A model generated the notes under the pieces. The model saw nothing but the letters and a program-made list of their open reading frames with translations, searched no databases and was not told the DNA's origin. A stretch of DNA of 64,000 nucleotides. Origin: LMUY01 sp965276785. Its GTDB lineage: Bacteria > Pseudomonadota > Alphaproteobacteria > Acetobacterales > Acetobacteraceae. Of the stretch, positions 17,100 through 25,139 are shown piece after piece. The DNA is taken from contig OZ255629.1 of the NCBI GenBank assembly GCA_965276785.1, positions 372,001 through 436,000 of the forward strand, in the 5' to 3' direction. The position numbers and the translations under genes are program-made. The first letter of the stretch is position 1. Every line of letters starts with the position of its first letter.

Positions 17100-18504
17100 G
17101 ATGCCCCTTTACATCGCCCCCGCGACACCCCTGTCTAGCACCATGCTCGACACTCCCCGCTTGGTCCCGCCGATCCATGCCATCCGCTCCTCCGACCCAG
17201 GGGCGCTTGGCACCATCCGCATCCTGCAGCGCAACGCGCTGGAAATGTGGGGGCGGCGGGCCTACGAGCGGCGCGCCATCGTCGGCAGCTTTCTTGGCCG
17301 CGTGCAGGTGCTGATGAACGACCCGGACGGCATCGGCCACGTGCTGGTGCGCAACGCGGCCAACTACCGCCGCCCGCTGGTCTCCCGCCGCATCCTGGCG
17401 CCGTTGCTCGGCCAAGGGCTGCTGCTCAGCGAAGGCGCTACCTGGCGGCACCAGCGCCGCACCATCGCGCCCATCCTGGCGCCGCGCTCCATGCCGGTGC
17501 TCACCTCCCACGTCGCCACCGTGGCGCAAGAGTGCCTGGAGCGGGTGCGCGGGCAGTCGGATGTGCTCCTGCTGGGCGAGATGCAGCGCACCGCGCTCGA
17601 AATCGCCGGCCGCTCCATGTTCTCGCTGGAGATGGACGAGCATCGCGGCACCATGCGCGACCTGCTGACCCGCTACGCCATGCAGCTCGCCCGCCCCTCC
17701 GTGCTGGACCTGCTGCTGCCCGCCTCCATGCCCAGCCTGCGCGACCCGGCGCGGCGGCGCTTCCGCACCGAATGGACCGGCATCATCGGCGGTATCGTCG
17801 AAGCGCGGGAGCGCATGCCCCCCAAGCACGGCCCGCGCGACCTGTTCGACATGCTGATGGCCGCGCGCGACCCAGAGACCGGCGAAGGCTTTAGCCGCGA
17901 GGTATTGTGCGACCAGGTCGCCACCATGATCCTGGCCGGGCACGAGACCACGGCGTTGACGCTGTTCTGGTCGCTGGCGCTGCTCGCTCAGTCGCCGCTC
18001 TGGCAGGCGCGGGTGAGCGAGGAGGCCGCCGCCAACCCGTATGGCCCGGCGGACGCTGCGGAGGTGCTGCCCCGGCTCGTCGTCACCCGCGCCGTGGTGA
18101 GCGAGGCATTGCGGCTCTACCCGCCCGCCTTCATGATCACCCGTGAAGCGATCGCCCGCGACGTCGCCAATCGCACTCTGGTGCCACGTGGCGCGACCGT
18201 GGCCATCGCGCCCTGGGTGCTGCATCGCCACAGCACCTTGTGGACCGACCCGCATGCCTTCGACCCGGCGCGGTTCATGCCGGACGCGCCGCCGCCACCG
18301 CGGTTCGGCTATCTCCCGTTCGGCGCCGGTCCCCGGGTCTGCGTCGCAGCCCAGTTCGCGCTGGCGGAGGCGGTGCTGGTGCTGGCGAAGCTGATGGCGT
18401 CGCAATCGGCGAGTTCGGCCGACATCGCCAGCGTGCGGCCGATTGCCAGGGTCACCACCCAGCCGGACCGCCTGACCCACTTCAGCTTCCAGCCGCGCGG
18501 CTGA
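17098..18504 (+). CDS. Cytochrome P450
   Basis: This encodes 468 residues. P450 hallmarks: I-helix LAGHETTALTLFW, K-helix E-x-x-R in SEALRLYPPAF, and the heme-binding Cys in PFGAGPRVCVAAQFA. No membrane anchor is visible, so it is soluble and needs separate electron partners, none of which is adjacent. The start could be ATG 17098, 17101 or 17143; the last (MLDTPRLVPP) looks closest to a family start, but none has a clear ribosome site. It is divergent from the LigT-like gene. Substrate unknown. Confidence 0.92.
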   Translation: MMPLYIAPATPLSSTMLDTPRLVPPIHAIRSSDPGALGTIRILQRNALEMWGRRAYERRAIVGSFLGRVQVLMNDPDGIGHVLVRNAANYRRPLVSRRILAPLLGQGLLLSEGATWRHQRRTIAPILAPRSMPVLTSHVATVAQECLERVRGQSDVLLLGEMQRTALEIAGRSMFSLEMDEHRGTMRDLLTRYAMQLARPSVLDLLLPASMPSLRDPARRRFRTEWTGIIGGIVEARERMPPKHGPRDLFDMLMAARDPETGEGFSREVLCDQVATMILAGHETTALTLFWSLALLAQSPLWQARVSEEAAANPYGPADAAEVLPRLVVTRAVVSEALRLYPPAFMITREAIARDVANRTLVPRGATVAIAPWVLHRHSTLWTDPHAFDPARFMPDAPPPPRFGYLPFGAGPRVCVAAQFALAEAVLVLAKLMASQSASSADIASVRPIARVTTQPDRLTHFSFQPRG

Positions 18505-18589
18505 GCCGCAGCAAACCCCTCGACAGCTATTGCATCGCAGCATATGTGGAACGATTAAACCCTTTCGGGCGGCATCGCGAAGGACCTCT

Positions 18590-20749
18590 ATGCAGCGCAT
18601 TTCCACCAATGGCCTCGCGGTCATGGCCTGTCTGTACGACTTCATCGAAACTGAGGCGCTGCCCGGCACGGGTGTGAGTTCGGCGGCGTTCTGGGCGGGG
18701 TTTGCGGCCCTGGTGGCGGAGCTTGCGCCGCGCAACCGCGCCCTGCTGGCGCAGCGGGACGAGCTTCAGACCAAGCTCGACGCCTGGCACCGCGGGCACG
18801 CTGCGGCCGAGTTCGATGCCGCAACCTATCACGCCTACCTGCGCGAGATCGGCTACCTGCAGCCGGAACCGCCTGCGTTCGAGGTGCAGACCAGCGGTGT
18901 GGACGCGGAATTTGCCACCATCGCCGGGCCGCAACTGGTGGTGCCAGTCAGCAACGCCCGCTACGCGCTGAACGCTGCCAATGCGCGCTGGGGCAGCTTG
19001 TACGACGCGCTCTACGGCACCGACGCCATCGCCGCCGAGACCGCGGGCGCGGAACGCGGCCGCAGCTACAATCCGGGGCGCGGCGCCCAGGTGGTGGCCA
19101 AGGCCAAGGCGTTGCTCGACGAAGTCGCGCCCTTGGTGCGGGGCTCGCATGCCGGCGTGACCGGCTACACGGTCGCAGACGGCCAGTTGGCGGCCCGCGA
19201 CAGCCAGGGCCCAGTCGGCCTAGCCAACCCGTCCCGATTCGCCGGCTACCGCGGCGACGCTGCGGCGCCGACCGCGGTCCTGTTCAAGAACAACGGCTTG
19301 CACATCGAACTGGTGATCGATCGCAGCCACTTCATCGGCAAGGACGACCCAGCGGGCGTGGCCGACATGGTGATCGAATCCGCCATCAGCACCATCATGG
19401 ATTGCGAGGACAGCGTCGCCGCGGTGGATGCCGAGGACAAGGTGGCGGTGTATCGCAACTGGCTTGGCCTGATGAACGGCAGCTTGTCCGCCAGCTTCGA
19501 AAAGGCCGGCAAGACGCTGGAGCGCACACTCAACCCCGACCGGGAGTACACCGCCCCGGATGGCGCCAGGCTGGTGCTGCCGGGCCGCAGCCTGATGCTG
19601 ATCCGCAATGTCGGCCACCACATGTACACGGATGCGGTGCTGACCGAAGCGGGCGAGGAAATCCCCGAGGGCATGCTGGACGCCGCGGTGACCTCGCTAA
19701 TCGCGATGCACGACCTACAGCCCGGCGCTCGGCGCAACAGCCGGGCCGGTTCGGTCTACATCGTCAAGCCCAAGATGCACGGGCCGGACGAGGTGGCGTT
19801 CGCCGGCCAAATCTTCGGTCGGGTGGAGCAACTGCTCGGCCTGCCGCATGCCACCCTCAAGATGGGGATCATGGACGAGGAGCGCCGGACCAGTGCCAAC
19901 CTCGCCGCCTGCATTGCCGCGGCAAGCGACCGGGTAGCGTTCATCAATACCGGCTTCCTGGACCGCACCGGCGACGAAATCCATACCTCGATGGAGGCCG
20001 GCGCCTTCATCCGCAAGAACGAGATCAAACACACGCCCTGGATTGCCGCCTATGAAGACCGCAACGTCGACATCGGTCTGGCCTGCGGGCTGCGCGGGCG
20101 GGCGCAGATCGGCAAGGGCATGTGGGCGGCGCCGGACAAGATGGCGGACATGCTGGCGCAGAAGGTCGTTCACCCGCAGGCTGGCGCCAACACCGCCTGG
20201 GTGCCGTCCCCCACCGCGGCCACGTTGCACGCGCTGCACTACCATCAGGTAAACGTGGCCGAGCGGCAAACGGCCATTGCCGAGCGCGCCCCGGCCAAGC
20301 TGTCGGATTTGCTGACCATCCCGCTCGCCGGCCGCGCCAATTGGGCGCCAGACGACGTGCAGGCCGAGCTGGACAACAACGCGCAGGGCATCCTGGGCTA
20401 CGTGGTGCGCTGGGTCGACCAGGGGGTCGGCTGCTCCAAGGTGCCGGACATCCACGACGTGGGCCTGATGGAGGACCGCGCCACCTTGCGCATCAGCAGC
20501 CAGCACATCGCCAATTGGCTGCGCCACGGCGTGGTCAGCAAGGCTCAGGTAACGCAAACGCTGCGCCGCATGGCCGAGGTGGTGGACCAGCAGAACGCGG
20601 GCGACCCCGCCTACACGCCGATGGCGTCCGGCTTTAACGGCCCGGCGTTTCAGGCCGCCTGCGACTTGGTGTTCCATGGCCATACCCAGCCGAACGGCTA
20701 CACCGAGTTCATCCTGCATAAGCGCCGGCGCGAAGCCAAGGCGCGCTGA
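18590..20749 (+). CDS. glcB: Malate synthase G
   Basis: This encodes 719 residues, the usual size of the monomeric G isoform. The start is ATG 18590, with AAGGA six bases upstream; an upstream in-frame ATG has no such site. Typical segments include LMLIRNVGHHMYTDAV, GSVYIVKPKMHGPDEVAFA and MGIMDEERRTSANLAACI. The enzyme condenses glyoxylate with acetyl-CoA to malate in the cytoplasm, in the glyoxylate shunt or glycolate use. Isocitrate lyase and glycolate oxidase genes are not in the window. Its TGA directly abuts the convergent DUF4336 stop, forming TGATCA. Confidence 0.97.
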   Translation: MQRISTNGLAVMACLYDFIETEALPGTGVSSAAFWAGFAALVAELAPRNRALLAQRDELQTKLDAWHRGHAAAEFDAATYHAYLREIGYLQPEPPAFEVQTSGVDAEFATIAGPQLVVPVSNARYALNAANARWGSLYDALYGTDAIAAETAGAERGRSYNPGRGAQVVAKAKALLDEVAPLVRGSHAGVTGYTVADGQLAARDSQGPVGLANPSRFAGYRGDAAAPTAVLFKNNGLHIELVIDRSHFIGKDDPAGVADMVIESAISTIMDCEDSVAAVDAEDKVAVYRNWLGLMNGSLSASFEKAGKTLERTLNPDREYTAPDGARLVLPGRSLMLIRNVGHHMYTDAVLTEAGEEIPEGMLDAAVTSLIAMHDLQPGARRNSRAGSVYIVKPKMHGPDEVAFAGQIFGRVEQLLGLPHATLKMGIMDEERRTSANLAACIAAASDRVAFINTGFLDRTGDEIHTSMEAGAFIRKNEIKHTPWIAAYEDRNVDIGLACGLRGRAQIGKGMWAAPDKMADMLAQKVVHPQAGANTAWVPSPTAATLHALHYHQVNVAERQTAIAERAPAKLSDLLTIPLAGRANWAPDDVQAELDNNAQGILGYVVRWVDQGVGCSKVPDIHDVGLMEDRATLRISSQHIANWLRHGVVSKAQVTQTLRRMAEVVDQQNAGDPAYTPMASGFNGPAFQAACDLVFHGHTQPNGYTEFILHKRRREAKAR

Positions 20750-21439
20750 TCATTCCAGCAGCCAGCGTAGCGAGCGCTGCAGCGCCGCGGCGCCGTCGCG
20801 CTCGAACGGTTTGCCGTGCGCGAACAGCACGCGTTGCGGCGCCAAGGCCACCAGCGCCGCCGCGGCCAGCGCGGCTTCTTGCCGGCGCAGCTTAATTACC
20901 GCGCGCACGTAGGGCGGCGGCATGCCCTCCGGCGTCACCATGCCGAAGCGCCGTGCCACCGGACGGAACCAGCCCGGGAGCTTATGCGGCTCCAAGTTCA
21001 ACACGAGATCGGTCAGAACCAGGGTGCTGGAGGGGCGGTGGAACAACGCCACTTCACGAAAGCCCAGACCACCTGGGACCGTGATGAGTTCGATACCGTC
21101 CCATGCCATCGGCGCGTTGGCGGGCAGGTCGTGGTCCAGCCGCAGCCCGCCGCGACGCACCTGCCAGCGCTTGCGCAAGCCCGGTGCCGCCCAGGTGCAG
21201 GCCGAGGGGCAGGCGCGCTGCCAATCCCGCAGGAACAGCCAATGCACGCTGTTCGGCGCAACCAGGTGGCGAATGACCCCCAGGCCTTCGAGTTCCGCCT
21301 GCAGGCTTGGGCGAAAGCGGGTTGGAGAGTGCAACACAAGGTCGCCAGACGGCAGGCGGATCACGGCCATGCGCGCCGGCAGCAGCTTGCCGAGCAAACC
21401 CGTCAGAAGGCTATCCACAACCCAGACATCGTCGGCCAA
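20750..21439 (-). CDS. DUF4336 (metallo-beta-lactamase-fold-like) protein
   Basis: This encodes at least 229 residues. Segments such as DVWVVDSLLTG, LVAPNSVHWLFLRDW, ELITVPGGLGFREVALFHRPSSTLVLTD and RVLFAHGKPFERDG are the DUF4336 pattern, a beta-lactamase-like fold without a full metal site. The start is uncertain. The given one is a TTG, but the frame is open upstream and there encodes GYPPLDTVKA, which resembles how relatives begin, and no ATG or GTG is available in that stretch. Function unknown. It lies 43 bases after the next hypothetical gene on the same strand. Confidence 0.75.
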   Translation of the reverse strand: MADDVWVVDSLLTGLLGKLLPARMAVIRLPSGDLVLHSPTRFRPSLQAELEGLGVIRHLVAPNSVHWLFLRDWQRACPSACTWAAPGLRKRWQVRRGGLRLDHDLPANAPMAWDGIELITVPGGLGFREVALFHRPSSTLVLTDLVLNLEPHKLPGWFRPVARRFGMVTPEGMPPPYVRAVIKLRRQEAALAAAALVALAPQRVLFAHGKPFERDGAAALQRSLRWLLE

Positions 21440-21482
21440 GGCTTTGACGGTATCGAGCGGCGGATAGCCGATGCGGGCGGCC

Positions 21483-21809
21483 CTATTCAGCGGGGCCCAC
21501 GCCCAGCGACTTGGCGTGCTCTTCGAACCTGTCGCGCACGTCGTGCAGTGTCGGCAATTTCAGCGTGTGCAGTTTATCATGCACCTTCTTGGCCGGCGTC
21601 GAGGTCAGATCGCGACGGAAATTGGTGAACACCTCGTCCGCCGAGCGGTAGTGGCGATAGCGGAGGACCTCCTTCTCCGTCGCTTGCTGCACCTCTGCCA
21701 GCATGCGTTGCTCGGGCTCAGACCGGCCCGCCGGTTTGGCCTGCATCACCGGGTCGAACGCCTCCCGGACCAGAAACTCCACCAACTCATGCTTCGCGTC
21801 ACGGGCCAT
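21483..21809 (-). CDS. Hypothetical protein, helical and charged
   Basis: This encodes 108 residues starting MARDAKHELVEFLVREAFDPV. The chain is rich in Glu, Lys, Arg and His and looks all-helical (EPEQRMLAEVQQATEKEVLRYRHYRS), with no signal peptide or membrane segment. I do not recognise the family. It is transcribed toward DUF4336 and its start region is back to back with the promoter of the disrupted binding-protein gene. Codon use looks like that of its neighbours, so I believe it is real. Confidence 0.6.
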   Translation of the reverse strand: MARDAKHELVEFLVREAFDPVMQAKPAGRSEPEQRMLAEVQQATEKEVLRYRHYRSADEVFTNFRRDLTSTPAKKVHDKLHTLKLPTLHDVRDRFEEHAKSLGVGPAE

Positions 21810-21887
21810 GCGTGGCTCTCCTTGCCGGTGCAGCGGTTAACGGCCGCTCCTGCGCCGGGGTTCACCGCAAGAGTTTTTGCGTCCGCG

Positions 21888-21916
21888 TTGACGCAAGCCC
21901 AGGCGGTCCGCTTAAT
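21888..21916 (+). promoter_or_regulatory. Sigma70-like promoter of the disrupted binding-protein gene
   Basis: TTGACG (21888-21893) and CTTAAT (21911-21916) are separated by exactly 17 bases. The original start codon ATG lies at 21944, giving a leader of about 20 bases. The placement supports that ATG as the pre-insertion start. Confidence 0.6.
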
Positions 21917-21964
21917 CCTTCGGCCCCAGCCCGCGAGTCCGCCATGACCTTCCGCGCCGCCCTA

Positions 21965-21984
21965 GACCCTTATCGTTCTGACTG
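21965..21984. repeat. IS630 terminal inverted repeat, left
   Basis: It begins GACCCTTATCG and ends TTCTGACTG, directly after the target TA (21963-21964). It pairs with the right end at 23003-23022 with five mismatches. Confidence 0.85.
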
Positions 21985-22928
21985 TGCAAACCCGCAGTGT
22001 CGGATGTAGTTGGCGCACTCCTGCGGGGTGAAGCGCTTGAGCAGGCGGCCGATTGCGGTCCAGAGGTCCTCGATGGTGCGTTCGGCCGCATCGCGAAGCA
22101 GGCGTTTGAACTTGGAGAACGTCAGCTCGATCGGGTTGAGGTCTGGACTGTAGGGCGGCAGATAGATCAGGCTCGCACCGGCAGCCTCGATGGCCTCGCG
22201 CACGCCGCTCACCTTGTGCGAGCTGAGGTTATCGAGCACCACGACGTCGCCTGGCTTGAGTTCCTTGACCAGGAACTGCTGGATGTAGGCGAGGAACGCC
22301 GCTCCGTTGATCGCGCTGTCCAGCACCAACGGAGCAATCAAGCCGGTTGTGCGCAGGCCGGCCAGGAAGGTGGTTGTGTGCCAATGGCCGTGCGGGACGA
22401 TGCCGACCAGGCGCTCGCCCCGTGGTGCCCGGCCGCGTGTGCGGGTCATGTTGGTCGTGGCCCAGGTTTCATCGAGGAAGACAAGGCGCGCTGGATTGAG
22501 AGTGAGCTGGCGCGCCGCCCATTGTCGGCGCGCTTCGGCGGTGTCCTCGCGCCGCTGTTCCTCGGCCTGCAGGTGCTTTTTTTATATGTCAGGCCCAGCC
22601 GGGCGACGACTTTCCACATTACGGAGTAGCTCACACTGACTTTGTGGGTTTGCGACAGCCACAACCGCAGCTCGTCCAACGTGGCATCTGGAAACCGATG
22701 GATTTGTGCTGCCAAGTCCTTGGTGACGCCGGCCAATCGCAACGGAACATGGCCATGCTGCGGGCCAGGGGCCGGATCGCCGAGCTCGCGAAGCCGGGCC
22801 CGCACTTTCGAAACATAAGACGGGCTCACGCCAAAGCGCGTTGCCGCCTGCACCAAGGTCAGATCGCGGCATGCCAGCACCCGATCCCGCAAGTCCTGCC
22901 CGTAGGCCTGTCCACGCCGCCACGCCAT
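21970..22928 (-). CDS. IS630-family transposase, two frames joined by -1 frameshifting
   Basis: OrfA (start 22928) encodes the helix-turn-helix region: AWRRGQAYGQDLRDRVLACR and AATRFGVSPSYVSKVRARL. OrfB supplies the catalytic part. The first Asp (VFLDETWATTN, about 22471) lies upstream of the first ATG of OrfB (22449), so the two frames must be fused to make an active enzyme. The later residues are LDNLSSH and YSPDLNPIELTFSKFK. OrfA and OrfB are offset by -1, and a run of seven A (22577-22583, minus strand) in ...TYKK marks the likely slip point. After slipping the sequence reads HLQAEEQRRED and runs on to the stop at 21970. Frameshifting is known for several IS630 members. Confidence 0.88.
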
Positions 22929-23002
22929 CCTCGCCTCCGGTATCAGCCGGAAGCCTTCGAATCACACGTCGCTCCCGTTTCGGAAGGAGAAAACTGCGAT
23001 TC

Positions 23003-23022
23003 CAGTCAAAGCGATTTGAGTC
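23003..23022. repeat. IS630 terminal inverted repeat, right
   Basis: The reverse complement begins GACTCAAATCG and ends CTTTGACTG. The duplicated target TA follows at 23023-23024. On the plus strand the repeat contains a TTG (23016) in frame with the interrupted gene. Confidence 0.85.
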
Positions 23023-24723
23023 TAGCCCTCGTTCTCGCCACCGCAGGGCTCGCGCACGCCGCCCCAGCGCATGATACGCTCACCATCGGCATCGCCCAAT
23101 TCCCCTCCTCGCTGCAGCCGGACATCGACGCCGAGGTGGTGCGCAGCTACGCACTCGGCTTCGTCATCCGCCCCATCACCGCCTTCGACGCAAGCTGGAA
23201 GAACACCTGCCTGCTCTGCACCGAGCTGCCGACCTTGGATAACGGCCTGGCCAAGATCGAGGACCGGCCAGACGGCAGCAAGGGCATGGCGGTCACCATC
23301 AAGCTCAAGCCCAACCTCGCTTGGGGCGACGGCCAGCCCGTCACCGCGCGCGATATCGCCTTCACTTGGAAGCTGGGGGCCGACCCGGCCAGCGGCTTCT
23401 CCAACAACAATCCCTGGAACCGCGCCACCAGCGTGGACGTGGTGGATGACCACACCGCAGTGCTCCACCTTGGAAAGGTCCGGGCCGACTACAACCAATG
23501 GGACCAAATCCTGCCCGAGCACGTCGAAGGCGCGGTGGTGGCCAAGGACAGCAGCCCCGGCGCCTACATCAACGGCACCAACTACAACCGGGCGCCGGTC
23601 AACCCAGGGCTCTACGACGGCCCCTACATGATCACCGGCTATGACAGCGGCAATCAGATCGTGCTGCAGCCCAATCCGCACTGGACCGGCACCAAGCCCG
23701 GCTTCGAACGTATCGTGCTGCGCCACATCGAGAACACGGCGGCGCTGCAGGCCAACCTGCTGTCCGGCGATGTGGACATGGTGGCCGGCGAAGGCATCGG
23801 CCTCACCATCGACCAGGCCCTCGCGCTGCAGAAAGCCCATCCGGACGAGTTCCACTACGAATTCAAGCCGAGCCTCACCTACGAGCACGTCGACCTGAAG
23901 CGGGAAAACCCGCTGTTGGCCGATGTGCGGGTGCGCCGCGCCCTGCTGATGGCGATGGACCGGCAGACCATGGTGGACCGGCTGTTCCACGGCACCCAGC
24001 CCGTGGCCGCCACCTGGGTCAATCCGCTGAGCCCGTATTACGACCCGGCGATCCCGGTGGTGAAATACGACCTGCCCGGCGCCAAAGCGCTGCTGGCGCA
24101 GGCGGGATGGACGCCGGGCCCGGACGGCATCTGCCGCAACCCCGCCGGCGACCGGCTGTCGTTCGAACTCGGCACCACGGCCGGCAACCGCCTGCGCGAG
24201 CTGCAGGAGCAAGTGCTGCAATCCAACTGGAAAAACGCCTGTGTGGAGATCACGCTGAAGAACGAGCCGGCGCGCACCCTGTTCGGCGACACCATGAAGC
24301 ACCGGACCTACACCGGAATGGTAATGTATGGCTGGAGCAGCAACGTGACGGAGACGCCATTCCGCACCCTGGATTCGAGCCAGATCCCCACCGAGGCCAA
24401 CAATTACGGCGGCTCTAACACGCCGGGCTTCAGCAACCCCAAGATGGACGCCGACATCGCCGCTGCGGAAGGCGAACTCGACCCGGCCAAGCAGAAAGTG
24501 ATCTGGGCCGACATGCAGCGCATCTATGCCGAAGCCGTCCCCGTGCTGCCGCTGTTCTTCCGTGCCGAGCCGCACGTCACCCCCATCTGGCTGCGCGGCT
24601 ACGTGCCGACCGGGCAGGGCGACATGTCGAGCGAATGGGCCGAGGATTGGCACCCAGGTTGATCGGCTGGCTCTCTCGCGTACCAGCGCGTCAATCGCCT
24701 ATGGCGCCGAAGCCGACCAATCA

Positions 24724-24755
24724 CGTCATGCCAGGGCTTGACCCTGGCATCCACG
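24724..24755. repeat. 32-nt palindromic dispersed repeat, copy C
   Basis: The stem is GCCAGGG / CCCTGGC around CTTGA with the constant CGTCAT and ATCCACG ends. Compared with copies A and B the stem has changed on both sides so that pairing is kept. Confidence 0.85.
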
Positions 24756-24898
24756 GCGAACCCGCAAAGGACGTCGTCGGAGATCCCGCAAGGCGGTCCA
24801 GGCGGCGTATTACGTCATGTGCCGCACTCCGTGGATGCCAAGGTCAAGACCACTGCTGTCCGGTTCATGCTATTGTTGGCGAGCAAGTAAAATTTTAC

Positions 24899-24930
24899 CG
24901 TCATGCCCGTGCTTGACACGGGCATCCACG
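24899..24930. repeat. 32-nt palindromic dispersed repeat, copy D
   Basis: The stem is GCCCGTG / CACGGGC around CTTGA. It has the same ends and the same 32-nt length as the other copies. Confidence 0.85.
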
Positions 24931-25006
24931 GGGTTTGGCTGGTGACGTCGATCGGTTCTTGGCGAGGACTGGCTTTTAATGGGTTGGTCCGGTGACGTTG
25001 GGACGC

Positions 25007-25038
25007 CGTGGATGCCCGGATCAAGTCCGGGCATGACG
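25007..25038. repeat. 32-nt palindromic dispersed repeat, copy E (inverted)
   Basis: On the minus strand it reads with stem GCCCGGA / TCCGGGC around CTTGA. Orientation is opposite to copies C and D. Confidence 0.85.
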
Positions 25039-25076
25039 ATAAAGTGCTGTATATTGGCTTTCTTAAACCGGACAGC

Positions 25077-25100
25077 CGTGGGTCAAGCCTTGGCATGACG
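25077..25100. repeat. Shortened palindromic repeat, copy F
   Basis: It reads CGTG then GGTCAAGCCTTGGCATGACG. It matches an inverted copy lacking eight bases of the left arm. The missing arm sequence, GATGCCAA, is present in the half copy at 24830-24848. Confidence 0.65.
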
Positions 25101-25139
25101 GTATTGGTTCGGTTGGCTGCCACTGCCGCGCAGTTCGGA

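Larger units (their letters stand above)
21965..23022 (-). mobile_element. IS630-family insertion sequence (1,058 bp), complete
   Basis: The ends are defined by imperfect inverted repeats of about 20 bases (21965-21984 and 23003-23022, 15 of 20 matching) and by flanking TA on both sides within CTAG sequences (21962-21965 and 23022-23025). IS630 elements insert at TA, preferring CTAG, and duplicate the TA, so this is a textbook insertion. The transposase lies on the minus strand, antisense to the interrupted gene. Both ends and the DDE residues are present, so the copy may still be mobile. Confidence 0.9.
21944..24662 (+). pseudogene. Family 5 peptide-type ABC transporter substrate-binding protein, interrupted by an IS630 element
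   Basis: The gene is in two pieces. The first seven codons (MTFRAAL, 21944-21964) lie left of the IS and the rest (23025-24662) lies right of it. Removing the element and one TA copy restores one frame: MTFRAALALVLATAGLAHAA, a clean signal peptide, followed by DTLTIGIAQFPSSLQPDID and a full-length (about 550-residue) DppA/OppA-like protein. The mature part is undamaged. CLLCTELPTL, with a C-x-x-C pair, is shared with the paralogue at 25140. Without its start and signal n-region the protein is probably not made or not exported, though a TTG in the IS end could restart it. Confidence 0.88.
24663..25139. other. 477-base gene-free stretch filled with palindromic repeats
   Basis: It separates two paralogous binding-protein genes and holds three full 32-nt repeats (24724, 24899, 25007), one shortened copy (25077-25100) and a half copy (CGTGGATGCC then AAGGTCAAG, 24830-24848). 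An 11-bp inverted repeat, GCTGTCCGGTT (24855-24865) and AACCGGACAGC (25066-25076), brackets the middle part. I see no gene. The promoter of the second binding-protein gene, if separate, should be here, but none is convincing. Confidence 0.75.

Noticed and set aside
16408..18735. A 775-codon minus-strand frame opposite the P450 gene
   Set aside because: It covers the P450 and the 2'-5' RNA ligase gene in a wrong frame, and its translation is Arg/Gly-rich without motifs.
22981..23016. GGAAGGAG near the IS right end as a ribosome site for a restarted binding protein
   Set aside because: No start codon lies at the normal distance; the only in-frame candidate (TTG 23016) is about 27 bases away.
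22644..23024. Apparent N-terminal extension of the first binding protein reading through the IS
   Set aside because: This part is antisense to the transposase. It is open by chance and joins the real gene only because of the insertion point.
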